From positions 496,001 through 560,000 of the forward strand of contig NZ_JAHVKO010000004.1 in assembly GCF_019800665.1 (NCBI RefSeq): a stretch of DNA of 64,000 nt. The letters run 5' to 3'. This document shows positions 53,287 to 61,868 of this stretch, piece by piece. Made by a program: the position numbers and the translations under genes. The notes below the pieces were generated by a model that did not search any database, was not told the DNA's origin, and saw nothing but the letters and a program-made list of their open reading frames with translations. Source of the DNA: Microbulbifer agarilyticus (GTDB lineage Bacteria > Pseudomonadota > Gammaproteobacteria > Pseudomonadales > Cellvibrionaceae). Position 1 is the first letter of the stretch. The number at the start of each line of letters is the position of its first letter.

Positions 53287-54618
53287 ATGACGGTACAAGA
53301 TTTTCAGCTGGGAACCCCTGGTTACTATCCGAATTCAAATTACCCAGTAGAATATGGCGGCGTCAGGCGTCAGAAGCACGCTCGAAGTCCTGGGCTAAAC
53401 ATTCAGCCCAATGAGAATTTGGCCATCACATCACGCCAGTTTCCGCGTGGTCGTTGGGTTATCGCCACTTTAGATGTTGATGGAAGACTTTTCGTGTATG
53501 GTTGCTCGGTCCCTGGACAGCCTGATATTTCTTTTGGCTGGATTGAGGAGGTTGACCCGATAACGTTAGAAACGATTAATACCTCTCCAGAATTGTCTAC
53601 AGGAGGGCACAACTGGTGTGGTGGCGCGAGTGTGCTCGCAGATGGCACTATCATTACTGGTTTTGGCCGGTACATTCACAAGCTTAACCTTGATCTAGAA
53701 CTCATCGCAGAGTTGGAGCTTCCTGTCGACCAAGCGCATAACGGCGTGCTGCGTTTGTCGGATGGCATGATGGTTACGCGCAGCATGGAACACGACCCAT
53801 GCAGGAATTCCGTATTCACCCTTTTCGACCCCAGCAACCTCGAGTGTTTGCAGGCTTTTGAGTTTGTCGGGTCCTCAATAGGACGCTTTTGCATTGACCC
53901 AGGCAAGGACTACGACAGCTTATATGCCACGACATCCAGCCATATTCATCGCCTGATCTACAAGGACCAAAAGTTAAGTATTGATCCCGACTGGAGTGCC
54001 TCCTACGATCTGCCCGGCGAAGATCAGGGCTTTGCCTGGTGTAATACGGTTGGTGATGACAGTGTATGGTTTATGGATATGGGCAATCTTCCTCCGGTTG
54101 AGTCCATAATGCGCGCATACCCTGTGGGCACAAAGCCCATCGAGTTTTCTCCTCAGAATCAGGCTCCAGTGCGTGTTCATAGAGTATCAACGCATGACAG
54201 TAGTTCAACTGATGTGCTTGCCCCCTTCGGGCTAGCTGCGGGTGGTCAGGGGGCTTCACCGCTTTATGTTCAGGATAAAAGCATCCTGATGGCCTTCGAT
54301 ACGCTCAATCGAAAAACTGGCGCGTGGCGATTCAACGGTGCTGGCGACTTTACCGAGCTATGGGTTCGTGACATAGGCAACTCCAACCAGCCACTATATT
54401 ACCCGGACACAGGAGAAGTCATCCTTGACGATGTGTTAGCTGACCACTCTGTTGACGCTGTGGTAGTTGATATCGAGACGGGTGAGGAAAAGGGGCGAGT
54501 GGCCACGGGTACGTTTTTCGGCGCTGCTATGATGGCATGTCCAGGGTTCAAGCGTGATTACTATGTCGCCAGTGGGGTGCATGGAGCCCTTTGTAGAGTG
54601 TATGTATCTGAATCATAA
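53287..54618 (+). CDS. Propeller-like protein of unknown function
   Basis: 443 aa, no signal peptide. Repeating blade-like segments (RWVIATLDVDGRLFVYGCSVP, GGASVLADGTIITGFGRYIHKLN, GVLRLSDGMMVTRSMEHDPCRN, LWVRDIGNSNQPLYYPDTGEVILDDV, FFGAAMMACPGFKRDYYVASGVHG) suggest a six-bladed propeller related to SMP-30/strictosidine-synthase-type lactonases. I cannot place the metal ligands, so hydrolase activity is a guess. Divergent from sulfatase B; the only plus-strand gene of module B. Confidence 0.75.
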   Translation: MTVQDFQLGTPGYYPNSNYPVEYGGVRRQKHARSPGLNIQPNENLAITSRQFPRGRWVIATLDVDGRLFVYGCSVPGQPDISFGWIEEVDPITLETINTSPELSTGGHNWCGGASVLADGTIITGFGRYIHKLNLDLELIAELELPVDQAHNGVLRLSDGMMVTRSMEHDPCRNSVFTLFDPSNLECLQAFEFVGSSIGRFCIDPGKDYDSLYATTSSHIHRLIYKDQKLSIDPDWSASYDLPGEDQGFAWCNTVGDDSVWFMDMGNLPPVESIMRAYPVGTKPIEFSPQNQAPVRVHRVSTHDSSSTDVLAPFGLAAGGQGASPLYVQDKSILMAFDTLNRKTGAWRFNGAGDFTELWVRDIGNSNQPLYYPDTGEVILDDVLADHSVDAVVVDIETGEEKGRVATGTFFGAAMMACPGFKRDYYVASGVHGALCRVYVSES

Positions 54619-54672
54619 AATGGCCGCTCCGGCACCCACAATGCGGGCAACATAAAGTACGAGTATTTCCTC

Positions 54673-54801
54673 ACGCCATCGGCTTAGCTGATAAAGGATA
54701 CGGCCTCAGAAAGTGCTGCACGCTCGGTACGCGTGGTGTTCGCGGCTGCAGTTTCGTCCGGGTAGCCGAATGACATACCAAAAAGAATACCCTGATCTTC
54801 A
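54673..54801. repeat. Direct repeat copy 2 (within the intact nitroreductase gene)
   Basis: Partner of 48881-49009 at an offset of 5792 bases. It includes the last 39 codons of the intact nitroreductase and about a dozen bases past its stop. Confidence 0.88.
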
Positions 54802-55346
54802 CTTAGCCCGAACATTTCCCGGGCGGGCGCGGGGAACTGCCCCAGGGCACCCTGGAAGCAGCTGCCGAGTCCATGCTCTTCCAATAGCAGTGCCAAGGTT
54901 TGCGCATAGATGCCGATATCAACCGCGCCCATGATGCCGAGATACTTGTCCATCACGAAGAATGCCGCGTGCGGTGCGCCAAAGAATTCCCAATTTCGCA
55001 CCATCGCCATCTGCCGAGCGTTCTTGTCCTCCCGCGCAATACCCATCGCGGAATACAGGGCATTGGCCGAGCCAAACTGACGCTCGCGGTGGACGCCGGC
55101 GTACTTCACCGACCAGTCAAAATCCGGCTTGGGTCCCTCGCCTTTCATCAGCTCTTCGATAAAGCGCTGCTTCAGTGCGTCTTTCTTGGTGCCCGAGACG
55201 ACGAAGGTTTGCCATGGCTGCACGTTGCAGTTGGACGGTGACTGTTGCGCGCGGGTGAATATGTCATTCAGCAGCGCCTGGGGCACCGGTGTGTCTTTGA
55301 AGGCGCGGGTGGAAACCCGGCTGTCGATGGGGGAAAGTTCGGTCAT
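54684..55346 (-). CDS. Nitroreductase-family FMN oxidoreductase
   Basis: 220 aa. RVSTRAFKDTPVPQALLNDIFTRAQQSPSNCNVQPWQTFVVSG is the FMN-binding start. GIYAQTLALLLEEHGLGSCFQGAL and GILFGMSFGYPDETAAAN are the usual C-terminal motifs. Uses NAD(P)H to reduce nitro groups, quinones or activated alkenes. Last gene of the module C run. A decayed copy of its last 39 codons lies at 48892, on the far side of module B. Confidence 0.93.
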   Translation of the reverse strand: MTELSPIDSRVSTRAFKDTPVPQALLNDIFTRAQQSPSNCNVQPWQTFVVSGTKKDALKQRFIEELMKGEGPKPDFDWSVKYAGVHRERQFGSANALYSAMGIAREDKNARQMAMVRNWEFFGAPHAAFFVMDKYLGIMGAVDIGIYAQTLALLLEEHGLGSCFQGALGQFPAPAREMFGLSEDQGILFGMSFGYPDETAAANTTRTERAALSEAVSFIS

Positions 55347-55381
55347 ACAATCTTCTTCTTTTTATCCGCTAAAAGAGGTAT

Positions 55382-56071
55382 TCAAATCGTCGCTGTTGCT
55401 CCGGCTTGATTCTCCCGCGCCGCATTTTTCATATTGTTGCCGCGTCGGGCAAAGGCAGATAGTAGCAGATCAATCAGAGCCGTCAGCGAAAACAGGATGA
55501 GCCCGAGCAGCAGGCGCGGGTCACCCAGGTACAGGCTGGGTTCGATTGGGTAGGCGATGGTCTTTTCCAGTGCTGCGGTCTTGAAATCGTGGCGGTCGAG
55601 AAACACCGGGTTGCTAATGATCTCCATAAAATCGCGCCGGCTGCGGTAGCGGAAGATGGCGGCACTGGTCCACTCCTCGGCGCCCTCGAGTCCGATCAGG
55701 TCGATCACCGGGAACACGGCTTTACCCCAAAGTACTGGGTGGCTGGCGCGCTTCGCGAGTGCCGGCAGTACATGCTCCATGTACAGGCCCATCAGGGTGT
55801 TGGCGTCTGCGTTGGCCGGCGCGCCTTCCACTGCTGGTGGCTCGGCATTATTGTGGATCGCATTGACCATCAGGAACTGGCGGCCGCTGTCTTCACGCAT
55901 AAAGCGCGCCAGCTCATCCACCTGTTCTGCGGATACGCCGTTGTCAGTCAGTGCCCGGGTGATCTTTGCTACTTCTGCATCACTGAGTGGGCCGGAAAAA
56001 TCGGTGTACCAGAAAACAAAAAGGGCATACAGCAGGGCTGGGAAAAGCCAGAGTTTTACGCGCGTTGACAT
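55382..56071 (-). CDS. Double-anchored membrane protein, paralogue 2
   Basis: 229 aa. Helices at both ends (LWLFPALLYALFVFWYTDF; LLLGLILFSLTALIDLLLSAFA), soluble middle with FMREDSGRQFLMVNAIHN and AAIFRYRSRRDFMEIISNPVF. These match the pattern of the protein at 42729 (DGKDFVMVNLL, VRYRSRTDFAEVM). The domain is probably DUF1330-like between two anchors. Function unknown; found once in module A and once in module C, each close to reductases and a sulfatase. RBS GGATCACC. Confidence 0.75.
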   Translation of the reverse strand: MSTRVKLWLFPALLYALFVFWYTDFSGPLSDAEVAKITRALTDNGVSAEQVDELARFMREDSGRQFLMVNAIHNNAEPPAVEGAPANADANTLMGLYMEHVLPALAKRASHPVLWGKAVFPVIDLIGLEGAEEWTSAAIFRYRSRRDFMEIISNPVFLDRHDFKTAALEKTIAYPIEPSLYLGDPRLLLGLILFSLTALIDLLLSAFARRGNNMKNAARENQAGATATI

Positions 56072-56122
56072 TGGTGATCCTTTAGTGGTGTTGTTTTGTT
56101 TTTCTCGAATGCGCCGGCTAAT

Positions 56123-57355
56123 TTATCCGGCAAGATTCTCAACGGATGGCAATAACTTACGCAAAAGCGCCTCACACTGCTGTTGGTTCATCAGCGTGGG
56201 TACCGGGTAGTCCGGGTTGCCTTCCTTGAGGGCGCGCTGCGCAAGTTGCCGGATGTCTTTTTCCTGCAATTGCGCCACGTGCGTGGGAATATCCATATTG
56301 CGATTCATATCGCGGACCTTTTCGATAAAGCGCATGGCAAGGTCTGCGGTGGGTTCGCCGGTATCCCCCAGCCCGCCAACAACCGCCAGGCGCGCCAGTT
56401 TGTGCTCACAGTCCGCGCGCGAGAAGTCCAGGATGTGCGGCAGTACGATGGCATTGGCGAGGCCGTGGGGTACCCCGTACATGCCACCAAGGTTGTGTGC
56501 GATGGCATGTACATAGCCAATGAGTGCCCGGGTAAATGCGAGCCCTGCAAAGTAAGAGGCCTGGGCCAGATTGTTGCGCCGTTCCAGATCACTACCGTCC
56601 AGATACACCGCTTCGAGATCCTGGAAAATAATCTTTACCGCTTTCTCGGCATTCTCGTCGGTAAACGGTGTACCAAACCTGCCGATATAGGCTTCGATGG
56701 CATGGGTAAGTGCATCCATGCCGGTACTGGAGGTGATGTGTGGCGGCAGGCCGAGCATTAGCTCGGGATCCAGCACCGCGTAGCGGGGGACGATCTTCAG
56801 GCTGGTGACTGCGAATTTTTCCTGCGCCTGCGGATTGGAAACCACCGCGGCAATGGTGCACTCGGAGCCGGTGCCGGCGGTGGTGGGGATTGCAAATAGC
56901 GGTGGCAGTGCGCGGGCAATCTTGAACGCTCCACGCATTTTCATCACTGGTTTGCGCGGGTTGCTGGCGCGGGCGCCAATCATCTTGGCGCAGTCCATGG
57001 GCGAGCCACCGCCAAAGGCAATAATGCCATCACAACGATTGTGCTGATATGCCGCCACCCCTGCCTCGATATTCTCGATCGTGGGGTTGGGCTGCACACC
57101 GTCAAACACGCTACAGCCAATACCAATTTCTTCCAGTGCCTTGACCAGCCCATCCGCCAGGCCAAGCCGGGTGATGCCCTGGTCGGTGACCAGTAATACG
57201 CGACTTACACCGTGCTTCTGGATAAGCAGCGGTAGCTGGGTAACGCTCCCGGCACCGGTGATCAATTCTGGTACCGGTACCTTGATCAGATTCACTAGTG
57301 GCTTGGTAACCACATGTGCAGTGCGGTACAGCGCTTTTTGTAATGGCCACTTCAT
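56123..57355 (-). CDS. Iron-containing (group III) alcohol dehydrogenase
   Basis: 410 aa from ATG 57355 (GGAGGA upstream). NAD(P) motif FGGGSPMDCAKMIGA, PTTAGTGSECT, and metal ligands in GMDALTHAIEAYIG (Asp, His), AIAHNLGGMYGVPHGLANAIVLPHIL (two His). Interconverts an alcohol and aldehyde. Lies 36 bases downstream of the SdsA-type alkylsulfatase, whose product is a primary alcohol: a natural next step (inference). Confidence 0.95.
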   Translation of the reverse strand: MKWPLQKALYRTAHVVTKPLVNLIKVPVPELITGAGSVTQLPLLIQKHGVSRVLLVTDQGITRLGLADGLVKALEEIGIGCSVFDGVQPNPTIENIEAGVAAYQHNRCDGIIAFGGGSPMDCAKMIGARASNPRKPVMKMRGAFKIARALPPLFAIPTTAGTGSECTIAAVVSNPQAQEKFAVTSLKIVPRYAVLDPELMLGLPPHITSSTGMDALTHAIEAYIGRFGTPFTDENAEKAVKIIFQDLEAVYLDGSDLERRNNLAQASYFAGLAFTRALIGYVHAIAHNLGGMYGVPHGLANAIVLPHILDFSRADCEHKLARLAVVGGLGDTGEPTADLAMRFIEKVRDMNRNMDIPTHVAQLQEKDIRQLAQRALKEGNPDYPVPTLMNQQQCEALLRKLLPSVENLAG

Positions 57356-57391
57356 GGTGTCCTCCAAGCTATCTCTTCTAGGCTGATGTCG

Positions 57392-59386
57392 TCACGGAGT
57401 GACGATATCAAACTTCCCATCGGCCATATTGAACAGTGAAAAGAACCGGATCAGGTCCAGCTTGCTGCCGGTAACTTCCAGCTCATCGGAAAACAGCACT
57501 TCCTTGGGGCTCGACTGCCGGGTCAACAGTCTCAGAAACAAATCGTGGGTCAGGGTCAGCGTGGCATTGGCATCGGGGTCGGGTTGCCGCTGCCAGTAGT
57601 GCAGTACGGCGTTTTCGACCTGCAGTACATAGCTCTGGTTGAGGTCGGGGAAAACGAAGTTAACGGTCAGGTTTTCACCCTCGGCCTTGTGACCGTCCAG
57701 CCCCACCGCGATGGTGTCGAGAAAGCGCGGCAGGGGCATGTACTGCAATTGCTCGGCGGCCAGCGCCAGATCCATACCGCGCTCGGGGCCACCGTGACGC
57801 AGCTCGTAGGCGCCGCTCAGGTACACGTCCCGCCACGGTCCGGATTCCGCGATATACCCCAGCTGGTCGTAGGTTTTCGCCAGCAGGGCTTTGGCGTCGT
57901 CGTTATCGGGTTCCGCGAAGACCAGGTGGTTGAGCACCTCTGCCACCCAGCGGTATTCACCATCGTCAAAAGAGCGCTGCGCCTTGCTCAGTACCGCATC
58001 GGCACCGCCCATAAATTCGATGGTCTTTTTCGCCGAGTCTACCGGTGGCAGCGGATTTAAATTGGCCGGGTTGCCGTCGTACCAGCCGAAATAAAACTGA
58101 TACACCGCTTTCACATTGTGACTGACGGTGCCGTAGTAACCGCGGGTGGAAAAGTTGTTGCGCAGCGACGCAGGGAGTTGGATCTGTTCGGCGATTTCCC
58201 GTGGCGTCAGGCCGGCATTGGCCATGCGGATTGTCTGGTCGTGAATGTATTTATATACATCGCGCTGCTTTTTGAGAAAGTCCACCACCTGCGCGTTGCC
58301 CCAGATCGGCCAGTGGTGGCTGCCGAAATAAATCTCCGCATTCCCGAAGCGCTGGATCACATCATCGATGGTGTTGCTCCAGTTCAGGCTGTCGCGCACC
58401 TTGGCGCCGCGCAGGGTGTAGACGTTGTGCATCTGTTGTGAAACCAGTTCGGCACCACACCATGCATTGTGCTCGGGCAGGTAGAAGGTCAGTTCCGCGG
58501 GGGCTTCCGAGTGAGGTGCGTTCTGGAAGACAAAAGGCACGCCGTCAATCTCGTGCTGTTGCGGCGTTTCGGTGACCAGATAATTTGGTGGCAACACGCT
58601 GCTGGAACCCAGCGCGGGCTCTTTGCCCAGGCCGGTGTCCACATGCGCGCGCTCGGAACGTGGCAGTCGCTTGCCATACATGTACAGGGCGCGGCGATAC
58701 ATTGCCATGCCGGCCATGGAGTTCTCGCTGGTGGCTTCTTCCATAAAGCCTTCGGGGGCGATGAGGTCCACCTTGCCACTGGCGATCTCCTCGGCGGAGA
58801 CCAGTGCAGTGGCGCCACCAAAGTGGTCCACGTGGCTGTGCGTAAAGATAACCGCAGAAATTGGCTTGCGCTGCAGGTGCTGCATGGCAAATTCGAACGC
58901 GTAATGGGCGGTTTCTTTGGAGGTGAGCGGATCGACAACGATCCAGCCCTTTTCCCCATCGATCAGCGTCATGTTGGCGAGGTCGAAGCCGCGCAGCTGA
59001 TAAATCCCTTCGGCGACTTCAAACAGGCCGTGGATATTGTTCAGCTTGGCCTGGCGCCAGAGGCTGGGGTTGACGCTGGCGGGTGCGTCGCCCTGAATGA
59101 AGTCGTACGCGGTAAGGTCCCACACGGGGCCGGATCCGGGCCCATCAATCCGAAGCTTGTCAGCGCTGGCAATCAGGCCGCGACGGGCATCGGCAAAGTC
59201 CTGCTGATTGGCAAACGGCAGTTGGTTGAGCACATCGGCATTCGCGCGGATGGTCGCCGCGGTGGGTGCGCTGAAACCGTATTTATCCACACTGTCGCTA
59301 ATGCTGTTGTTGGCGTTGTTATCAGAATTACTGCCGCAACCAGTCAGGGCGGCGGCACAGAGCAATACGGGAATATACGGCTTCAT
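57392..59386 (-). CDS. SdsA-type alkylsulfatase (MBL fold), lipoprotein
   Basis: 664 aa. Lipobox LTGC puts it on the periplasmic face of a membrane. MBL zinc motif H183-S-H185-V-D187-H188 in THSHVDHFGG; FQNAPHSEAPAELTFYLPEHNAWCGAELV and IYFGSHHWPIWG complete the dinuclear site. A helical dimerisation domain follows (about 390-530), then a C-terminal SCP2-like lipid-binding domain (about 540-664). This is the three-domain plan of Pseudomonas SdsA1, which cleaves primary alkyl sulfates to alcohol and sulfate. The ATG overlaps the SRPBCC stop. Confidence 0.95.
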   Translation of the reverse strand: MKPYIPVLLCAAALTGCGSNSDNNANNSISDSVDKYGFSAPTAATIRANADVLNQLPFANQQDFADARRGLIASADKLRIDGPGSGPVWDLTAYDFIQGDAPASVNPSLWRQAKLNNIHGLFEVAEGIYQLRGFDLANMTLIDGEKGWIVVDPLTSKETAHYAFEFAMQHLQRKPISAVIFTHSHVDHFGGATALVSAEEIASGKVDLIAPEGFMEEATSENSMAGMAMYRRALYMYGKRLPRSERAHVDTGLGKEPALGSSSVLPPNYLVTETPQQHEIDGVPFVFQNAPHSEAPAELTFYLPEHNAWCGAELVSQQMHNVYTLRGAKVRDSLNWSNTIDDVIQRFGNAEIYFGSHHWPIWGNAQVVDFLKKQRDVYKYIHDQTIRMANAGLTPREIAEQIQLPASLRNNFSTRGYYGTVSHNVKAVYQFYFGWYDGNPANLNPLPPVDSAKKTIEFMGGADAVLSKAQRSFDDGEYRWVAEVLNHLVFAEPDNDDAKALLAKTYDQLGYIAESGPWRDVYLSGAYELRHGGPERGMDLALAAEQLQYMPLPRFLDTIAVGLDGHKAEGENLTVNFVFPDLNQSYVLQVENAVLHYWQRQPDPDANATLTLTHDLFLRLLTRQSSPKEVLFSDELEVTGSKLDLIRFFSLFNMADGKFDIVTP

Positions 59387-59820
59387 AGTGCTGAGATTTG
59401 CTTGAGTAGTGAGCCAAAGCCCTGGCGCCCCTTGCGCTCGAACAGGGGGCCGAGAAAGAGTTTGCCGAGAACAGGGATGTTGATGGAGCCTCTGGAAATC
59501 CAGGTGACCTTGGTCCCCCCTTCGACCTCGTTCAGCGTTACGCTGCCGATATCATGGTTGAATGGCAGGGGCGAGGATTTTTCGATCTTGTAATCGAGCC
59601 GGTAGGGGCGCTCGAAACAGGTGATACGTTCTGCAAATTTTATCGCGCCAAGATCAATGTGGCGCAGCGCTCCCTCGCCATTTTTCTCTGTATGCCCAGG
59701 CTCCAGAAGCTTTGCACCGTTTACTCCGCGAAAGCGTGCATACGCCGCGTGGTCGGCGAGTATTTCGAATACGGTGTTAATGTCTTTGTCGATAATGCGT
59801 TCTACATGAATATCAAACAT
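59383..59820 (-). CDS. SRPBCC-family lipid/hydrophobic-ligand binding protein
   Basis: 145 aa helix-grip fold: FDIHVERIIDKDINTVFEILADHAAYARF (start), LDYKIEKSSPLPFNHDIGSVTLNEVEGGTKVTWISRGSI (strands), then the C-terminal helix. No signal peptide. START/polyketide-cyclase-like proteins carry or act on hydrophobic molecules. Overlaps the alkylsulfatase gene by four bases, so the pair is translationally coupled although the two products should be in different compartments. Confidence 0.88.
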   Translation of the reverse strand: MFDIHVERIIDKDINTVFEILADHAAYARFRGVNGAKLLEPGHTEKNGEGALRHIDLGAIKFAERITCFERPYRLDYKIEKSSPLPFNHDIGSVTLNEVEGGTKVTWISRGSINIPVLGKLFLGPLFERKGRQGFGSLLKQISAL

Positions 59821-59872
59821 GGAGTTTTTCTTCGCTATTCGCTATGGGTAATGGCATGGCGGTGGATGCGCA

Positions 59873-61108
59873 TCACGTGGCATTGGCCTGCGCGGCCTTC
59901 TCCTTGATGCGCTTAATGCGCGCGTCCGGAATACCATCTTTGATAAAGGGCGGGGTGAATCCGTCGAACAGGCTGTTGTGGAGGATTCCATCGCCCATCA
60001 ATCCGGGCATTATCTGCGCGTCGCGCAGTGCGGTGCTCAGGTCCGCTTTTTCGCCATCGGTAAGTGCTTCGTAACGCAACTGCAGCTGTTCGAAGCTCCA
60101 GGCGCGGTATTGATGCGCACTGAAGGACGCGGTTGCGCCGTAAATGGTTTCCTCGAAGTGCCTTTCACGGGCAATGCAGGCCTTCGCGGTGGCTTTTGCC
60201 AGCGGCAGGTAGGTCTTGCCGATAAAGCCCAATAGTGCCAGCAGGGTGTCTGGCAACCCTTCATCCAGGTTAATCCAGTCACCGAATTCGGTTTGGCCGG
60301 CACAGCCGCGGGTATCCCCCAGGTCGGTGATGGTGTGTATCCAGTTGCAGGTGCGCGGGGCCTTCACTTCCATGATTTCGTTGGAACGGGGGTCTTCATA
60401 CAGGTGCACCTTGAGTGGCCCGTACAGGGAGAAGTCCGCGATCGATGGCTTGAATCCCAGCAAAAACTGATGGTGCTTGAAGTGCTGTTCGAGTATCGCA
60501 AGCAGATCTTCAATTTGCTGGTCCATGCTGGCACGCACCTCTTCACCCACAAGGCCCAGGTGCTGGTCAAAGCCGGACTGCCGCTGTACCAGGAACGGTG
60601 CCAGGTCTTTGGCTTCCATGTCGGCACTGCCAAAGGTGAAACTCCTGGCGATGCGATGGCTCACGGCGGCCCGGTTCTGGTCGTTGCCCCAGCGGGTGTG
60701 CATATGAATACGCGGCATATATTCATCTGCAAACTCTTCGATCAGCCACATAAGAAATGCGAGACGCGCATCGTGCGGTACGGTTTTCACTGCCGGAAAT
60801 TTTTCTTCCAGATACATCACAATCGGAGTGGAATCCTGCATCACCTGATCATCTGGTGTCAGCATAATGGGGACAATGGATTGTCCGGCCACTTTCTTTG
60901 CCCACTCGAGTTCCATATGGTTGGCGCCCACTTTTTTATAGGGGATGCCCTTGTAATTCATAAAGGTCATGACTTTATAAGAGTAGGGCGAAGCCTGTGC
61001 CTGCCAGATGCGGTAGTGATCTTCTTCGCCGTCCCGGAGCTGTTTACTTTCTGCGTGCAGCTTCTGTTGGTGTGCGATGTTGGCCGGGATTTCTTTATTC
61101 TCTTGCAT
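59873..61108 (-). CDS. Large GST-like protein, paralogue 4
   Basis: 411 aa from ATG 61108 (GGAG six bases upstream). A 45-residue charged lead precedes the GST N-domain (YRIWQAQASPYSYKVMTFMNYKGIPYKK; cis-Pro SIVPIMLTPDDQVMQDSTPIVMYLEE). C-domain with GFKPSIADFSLYGPLKVHLYEDPRS, then the family's long helical extension (ATASFSAHQYRAWSFEQLQLRYEAL). Same family as 29068, 46403 and 49016; the longest copy. Upstream come two ordinary GST genes in the same direction. Confidence 0.88.
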   Translation of the reverse strand: MQENKEIPANIAHQQKLHAESKQLRDGEEDHYRIWQAQASPYSYKVMTFMNYKGIPYKKVGANHMELEWAKKVAGQSIVPIMLTPDDQVMQDSTPIVMYLEEKFPAVKTVPHDARLAFLMWLIEEFADEYMPRIHMHTRWGNDQNRAAVSHRIARSFTFGSADMEAKDLAPFLVQRQSGFDQHLGLVGEEVRASMDQQIEDLLAILEQHFKHHQFLLGFKPSIADFSLYGPLKVHLYEDPRSNEIMEVKAPRTCNWIHTITDLGDTRGCAGQTEFGDWINLDEGLPDTLLALLGFIGKTYLPLAKATAKACIARERHFEETIYGATASFSAHQYRAWSFEQLQLRYEALTDGEKADLSTALRDAQIMPGLMGDGILHNSLFDGFTPPFIKDGIPDARIKRIKEKAAQANAT

Positions 61109-61212
61109 ATTTTCTCCGTCGGGTAGAGCCGTATACTCGTATTCAGCGCTGACAAATTGTATTTTTAGCTTCACGTTTCATCGGGTGCGTTAGTAACGCC
61201 TGGTATAGCTGT

Positions 61213-61854
61213 TTAACTCTGCCCCAGAACCCGTGCTTCTTTTTCCAGAATTTTTTGAACGGCCGGCAGTGCCTTCACTCGCTCAATCAAACCCGCCAGT
61301 GCCGGCCAGCGCGCTGGATCCACATCGTAGCCGGCGTAGCTGGCATTAAAGAACGGGCTAGCAATACACAGGTCCGCCATGGAGAAGTCGCCGAATACAA
61401 AACCCTCTGCGGGAATCTGGCTCTCCAGGTAATCCAGTAGCGGCGGCAGGTCGCGGTCGATAATCTTTGTGACTTTTTCTTCATCGGGTTCCTGCTTGAA
61501 CGCAAGTGGCCGCATAAAGCGCTGGAAGAAAATACCCGCGGCGAGTTCGGAAACGCGCCCGCCACACAGGTCTTCGTACCAGTGCGCCCTGGCCTTTTCA
61601 GCCAAGGTTTGCGGATACAGTGGTGTTTCCGGGTAGGCCGCTTCCAGGTACTGGCAGATCACCTTGGAGTCCCCCAGGGTCAGGTCGCCATCTACCAGTG
61701 TGGGGACCTTGCCGAGGGGGTTGATTTTTAGGTACTCCGCGTCGCCGCTGAATGGCATTTGCGGAATCAGCTTGAATGGGATGCCCTTGAGGTCCAGAGC
61801 GATCAAAACTTTGCGGACAAAGGGTGAGCCGTGCACACCGTAGACCTGGATCAT
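61213..61854 (-). CDS. Glutathione S-transferase (canonical length)
   Basis: 213 aa, normal two-domain GST. VYGVHGSPFVRKVLIALDLKGIPF (Ser-type active site), NPLGKVPTLVDGDLTLGDSKVICQYLE (cis-Pro and glutathione contacts), C-domain FVFGDFSMADLCIASPF with the N-capping box Asp. Conjugates glutathione to electrophiles. Between the large GST-like gene and a Nu-class GST gene. Confidence 0.95.
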   Translation of the reverse strand: MIQVYGVHGSPFVRKVLIALDLKGIPFKLIPQMPFSGDAEYLKINPLGKVPTLVDGDLTLGDSKVICQYLEAAYPETPLYPQTLAEKARAHWYEDLCGGRVSELAAGIFFQRFMRPLAFKQEPDEEKVTKIIDRDLPPLLDYLESQIPAEGFVFGDFSMADLCIASPFFNASYAGYDVDPARWPALAGLIERVKALPAVQKILEKEARVLGQS

Positions 61855-61868
61855 GTTGTGTTCCCCAA

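Noticed and set aside
58469..59593. 374-codon plus-strand open frame
   Set aside because: Antisense to the SdsA-type alkylsulfatase and SRPBCC genes.
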